From the NCBI GenBank assembly GCA_955652855.1, contig CATPCN010000448.1, forward strand, positions 1-7,997: DNA of 7,997 nt, read 5' to 3'. The first letter of the stretch is position 1. Every line of letters begins with the position of its first letter. Of this stretch, positions 6,533-7,997 are shown in pieces. The notes below the pieces were generated by a model, which saw only the letters and a program-made list of their open reading frames with translations, ran no database searches and was not told the DNA's origin. The position numbers were made by a program, and so were the translations under genes. The stretch comes from an uncultured Chthoniobacterales bacterium. Lineage in GTDB: Bacteria; Verrucomicrobiota; Verrucomicrobiae; Chthoniobacterales; UBA10450.

Positions 6533-7997
6533 TGGTGAATGTCCTTTATCCTAAGCGGCTCGGGATCGGATGTATCAAAAGCCAAACGGGCCAGCATCCA
6601 AAGAGACTTTTGACGAGTGGACTGTACGGACGTATTAGACTCGATAAAGCGAAGGGGATTCTCAATTGGAGTGCCGTCGAAGAGGTTCACCCTTGAGGAG
6701 TCGGCCTTAACAGATTGGCCACGGACACTCTGAACTATCGCTGGCGATTGGAGAAAGGTCCGTACAATCCCGATCAGCATCCTTCGCCGTCGCAGCTGGG
6801 CTTTTAGGTCATTGGCTTCCTTTGTCAGGTAGTCACTTGCATCCTGAATGTACGCATTGATCTTATCCGTCTTGGCCACCTTTTCCATGCCAGCCTTGAC
6901 CGCAGCCAACGTGTCCTGTGTACATGTGGGGGACAACCAGAACTTAGCGTAGACCGCACACAACGTGCGTAACACGTAACCAGGCAGGCGACGGTGTAAG
7001 CTTGGAATGGCATCCCAAGATCGCCAGATGGCCGGTACATAGACTTGTGGATCTGCACCATAGAAGTACAGAAAGTCGAAGACGTGCACCATGATCTCCT
7101 CAACTTCCTCTCTTCGCGTACCGATGAGATTGACGATGTGCTTATCCGTTACTACGTTTGGCAATTCAATCAGCGGTGTCGCTGCATTCAGTTTGGCCAT
7201 TGACTCAAGGACCTTGAACTGCAGCGAGGCAAGCAAGTTGGACGGTTTTCGAGTCTCGTTGAGAAGCGCGGTCGCGGTTGAGAGTTCTAAAGGGTCGCCG
7301 GGGTCCGGCAGAATGTAGCTTAGAACCTCGTCGATCACCCGATGCGACATCTCGTGAGTGATTGTTAGCAGGCTCCAGCGAAGATTGCTGCAAGAGGTCA
7401 ATATGTTAAGCGGAGCGCTGAGACTGGTCTGGGTCGTATGGAATCCATCCCTACCGCTGAGATAAGTGATCAAAGGAGCAAGCGCGTCCAGTTCTTTCAG
7501 TACGGGCTTTCGGGGTATGATTTCTGAAAGCCGTTGAAGCCAAGGGCCGTTCCACAAAGCACCATCCTCAAGTACTTCTTTAATGAGTCCTTCGTCAACA
7601 ATTCCTTCTAGTACTTTGATTTGATCAGGAATCCGCGCTTCACCCAGCGTTAAGGTGACGAATCTTCGAATTTTTAAAACCGCTAGGTTCGCGACGCCAG
7701 TTCCAAGGAGCGAATGTGTCCAGAAATGACACTCAGTTTCGCTAATGGGAGAGATGCCTGAGAACATCTGAGAAGTGAAGCGCGATAGCGCCGCGTTTGC
7801 GTCAACGAGAAGTGCAATCGCTGGCAAGCCCCTGTCGATTCGTTGCTCTGATGCAAGCTTAAGCGCAGATTCTGTGATGATTGAGTTTGCCTGCTCAAGC
7901 TCTTCGGCGATGTGCGTGTCAACTTCAATGCTTCGGCAGGCGGCTGCCGCTATTAACGCGCAGTACTCCTCGCAAGCGTCACGAAGCTCGGGAAGAG
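6529..7997 (-). CDS. HExxH-motif protein (putative zinc metallopeptidase), N-terminus beyond window
   Basis: The frame is open from the TGA at 6529-6531 to the window end, giving 488 visible residues. A TTG at 7827 could be mistaken for the start, but the frame continues upstream through 56 more sensible codons (including EELEQANSIITESALKLASEQ), so the true start is probably beyond 7997. The key motif is HEMSH in WSLLTITHEMSHRVIDEVL, visible residues 214-218, preceded by hydrophobic residues as in the active-site helix of zinc metallopeptidases: two histidine ligands and a catalytic glutamate. The third ligand may be a glutamate in EEVEEIMVHVFDF (about 296-308), a helix followed by YFYGADPQVYVPAIW. 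The C-terminal part has a charged helix (YLTKEANDLKAQLRRRRML, about 389-407). No signal peptide or membrane segment is visible. It leads the visible operon with the unrecognised protein and the SIR2-like gene. Peptidase activity is predicted from the motif only. Confidence 0.78.
   Translation of the reverse strand, partial: LPELRDACEEYCALIAAAACRSIEVDTHIAEELEQANSIITESALKLASEQRIDRGLPAIALLVDANAALSRFTSQMFSGISPISETECHFWTHSLLGTGVANLAVLKIRRFVTLTLGEARIPDQIKVLEGIVDEGLIKEVLEDGALWNGPWLQRLSEIIPRKPVLKELDALAPLITYLSGRDGFHTTQTSLSAPLNILTSCSNLRWSLLTITHEMSHRVIDEVLSYILPDPGDPLELSTATALLNETRKPSNLLASLQFKVLESMAKLNAATPLIELPNVVTDKHIVNLIGTRREEVEEIMVHVFDFLYFYGADPQVYVPAIWRSWDAIPSLHRRLPGYVLRTLCAVYAKFWLSPTCTQDTLAAVKAGMEKVAKTDKINAYIQDASDYLTKEANDLKAQLRRRRMLIGIVRTFLQSPAIVQSVRGQSVKADSSRVNLFDGTPIENPLRFIESNTSVQSTRQKSLWMLARLAFDTSDPEPLRIKDIHQ
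6542..6547 (-). promoter_or_regulatory. Ribosome binding site inside the end of the HExxH gene
   Basis: AAAGGA lies 9 bases before ATG 6532 and inside the last codons of the preceding gene. With the ATGA overlap it supports translational coupling of the two genes. Confidence 0.65.
7342..7356 (-). other. HExxH zinc-peptidase motif
   Basis: CAC GAG ATG TCG CAT encodes HEMSH within a hydrophobic helix context (LLTIT before, RVIDEVL after). The five-residue pattern can occur by chance, but the helical context and the downstream glutamate-rich helix make an active site plausible. Confidence 0.65.

Noticed and set aside
6529..7827. Taking TTG 7827 as the start of the HExxH protein
   Set aside because: The frame is open for 56 more codons to the window edge with normal composition and helix-like sequence, and no ribosome binding site precedes 7827, so the gene is treated as partial.
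1..7997. CRISPR array, tRNA, rRNA, insertion sequence or phage integrase
   Set aside because: No regularly spaced repeats, no cloverleaf-like or conserved rRNA sequence and no transposase or integrase frame were seen on either strand.

Overview
The window looks like a high-GC, soil-type member of the Acidobacteriota (Solibacter-like). The main evidence is the large solitary TonB-dependent receptor with an N-terminal carboxypeptidase-regulatory-like domain, a protein type greatly expanded in that phylum. The high GC of the left 4.7 kb and the use of TTG starts fit. This placement is inference from protein type; no rRNA, tRNA or phylogenetic marker is present.

Left part (1-1460), short genes and gene debris: a GNAT-family acetyltransferase cut by the window start (minus); a gene-poor gap holding what looks like the N-terminal stub of a ribbon-helix-helix type antitoxin gene (plus); a small exported protein built from two PepSY-like repeats (plus); and, on the minus strand, an antitoxin-like gene whose partner toxin reading frame appears broken. 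Two separate toxin-antitoxin remnants thus seem to flank the exported protein.

Centre (1464-4658, minus): one complete TonB-dependent outer-membrane receptor, 1064 residues, TTG start, with signal peptide, carboxypeptidase-regulatory-like domain, plug and barrel. Its stop lies only 8 bases before the antitoxin-like gene. The many long plus-strand open frames opposite it are high-GC shadows.

Right part (4842-7997, minus): base composition falls by eye towards 50% GC, and three genes are packed as one operon, in transcription order: a protein with an HEMSH (HExxH) zinc-metallopeptidase motif, truncated by the window end; a 253-residue protein I do not recognise, overlapping it by ATGA; and, 17 bases on, a SIR2-like protein keeping the residues expected of an NAD-cleaving enzyme. 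SIR2 domains of this kind are common effectors of anti-phage systems. Tight coupling, altered composition and the unrecognised partner make this cassette the best candidate in the window for an undescribed defence or stress-response system. The operon probably continues beyond position 7997, so its full gene content is not visible.
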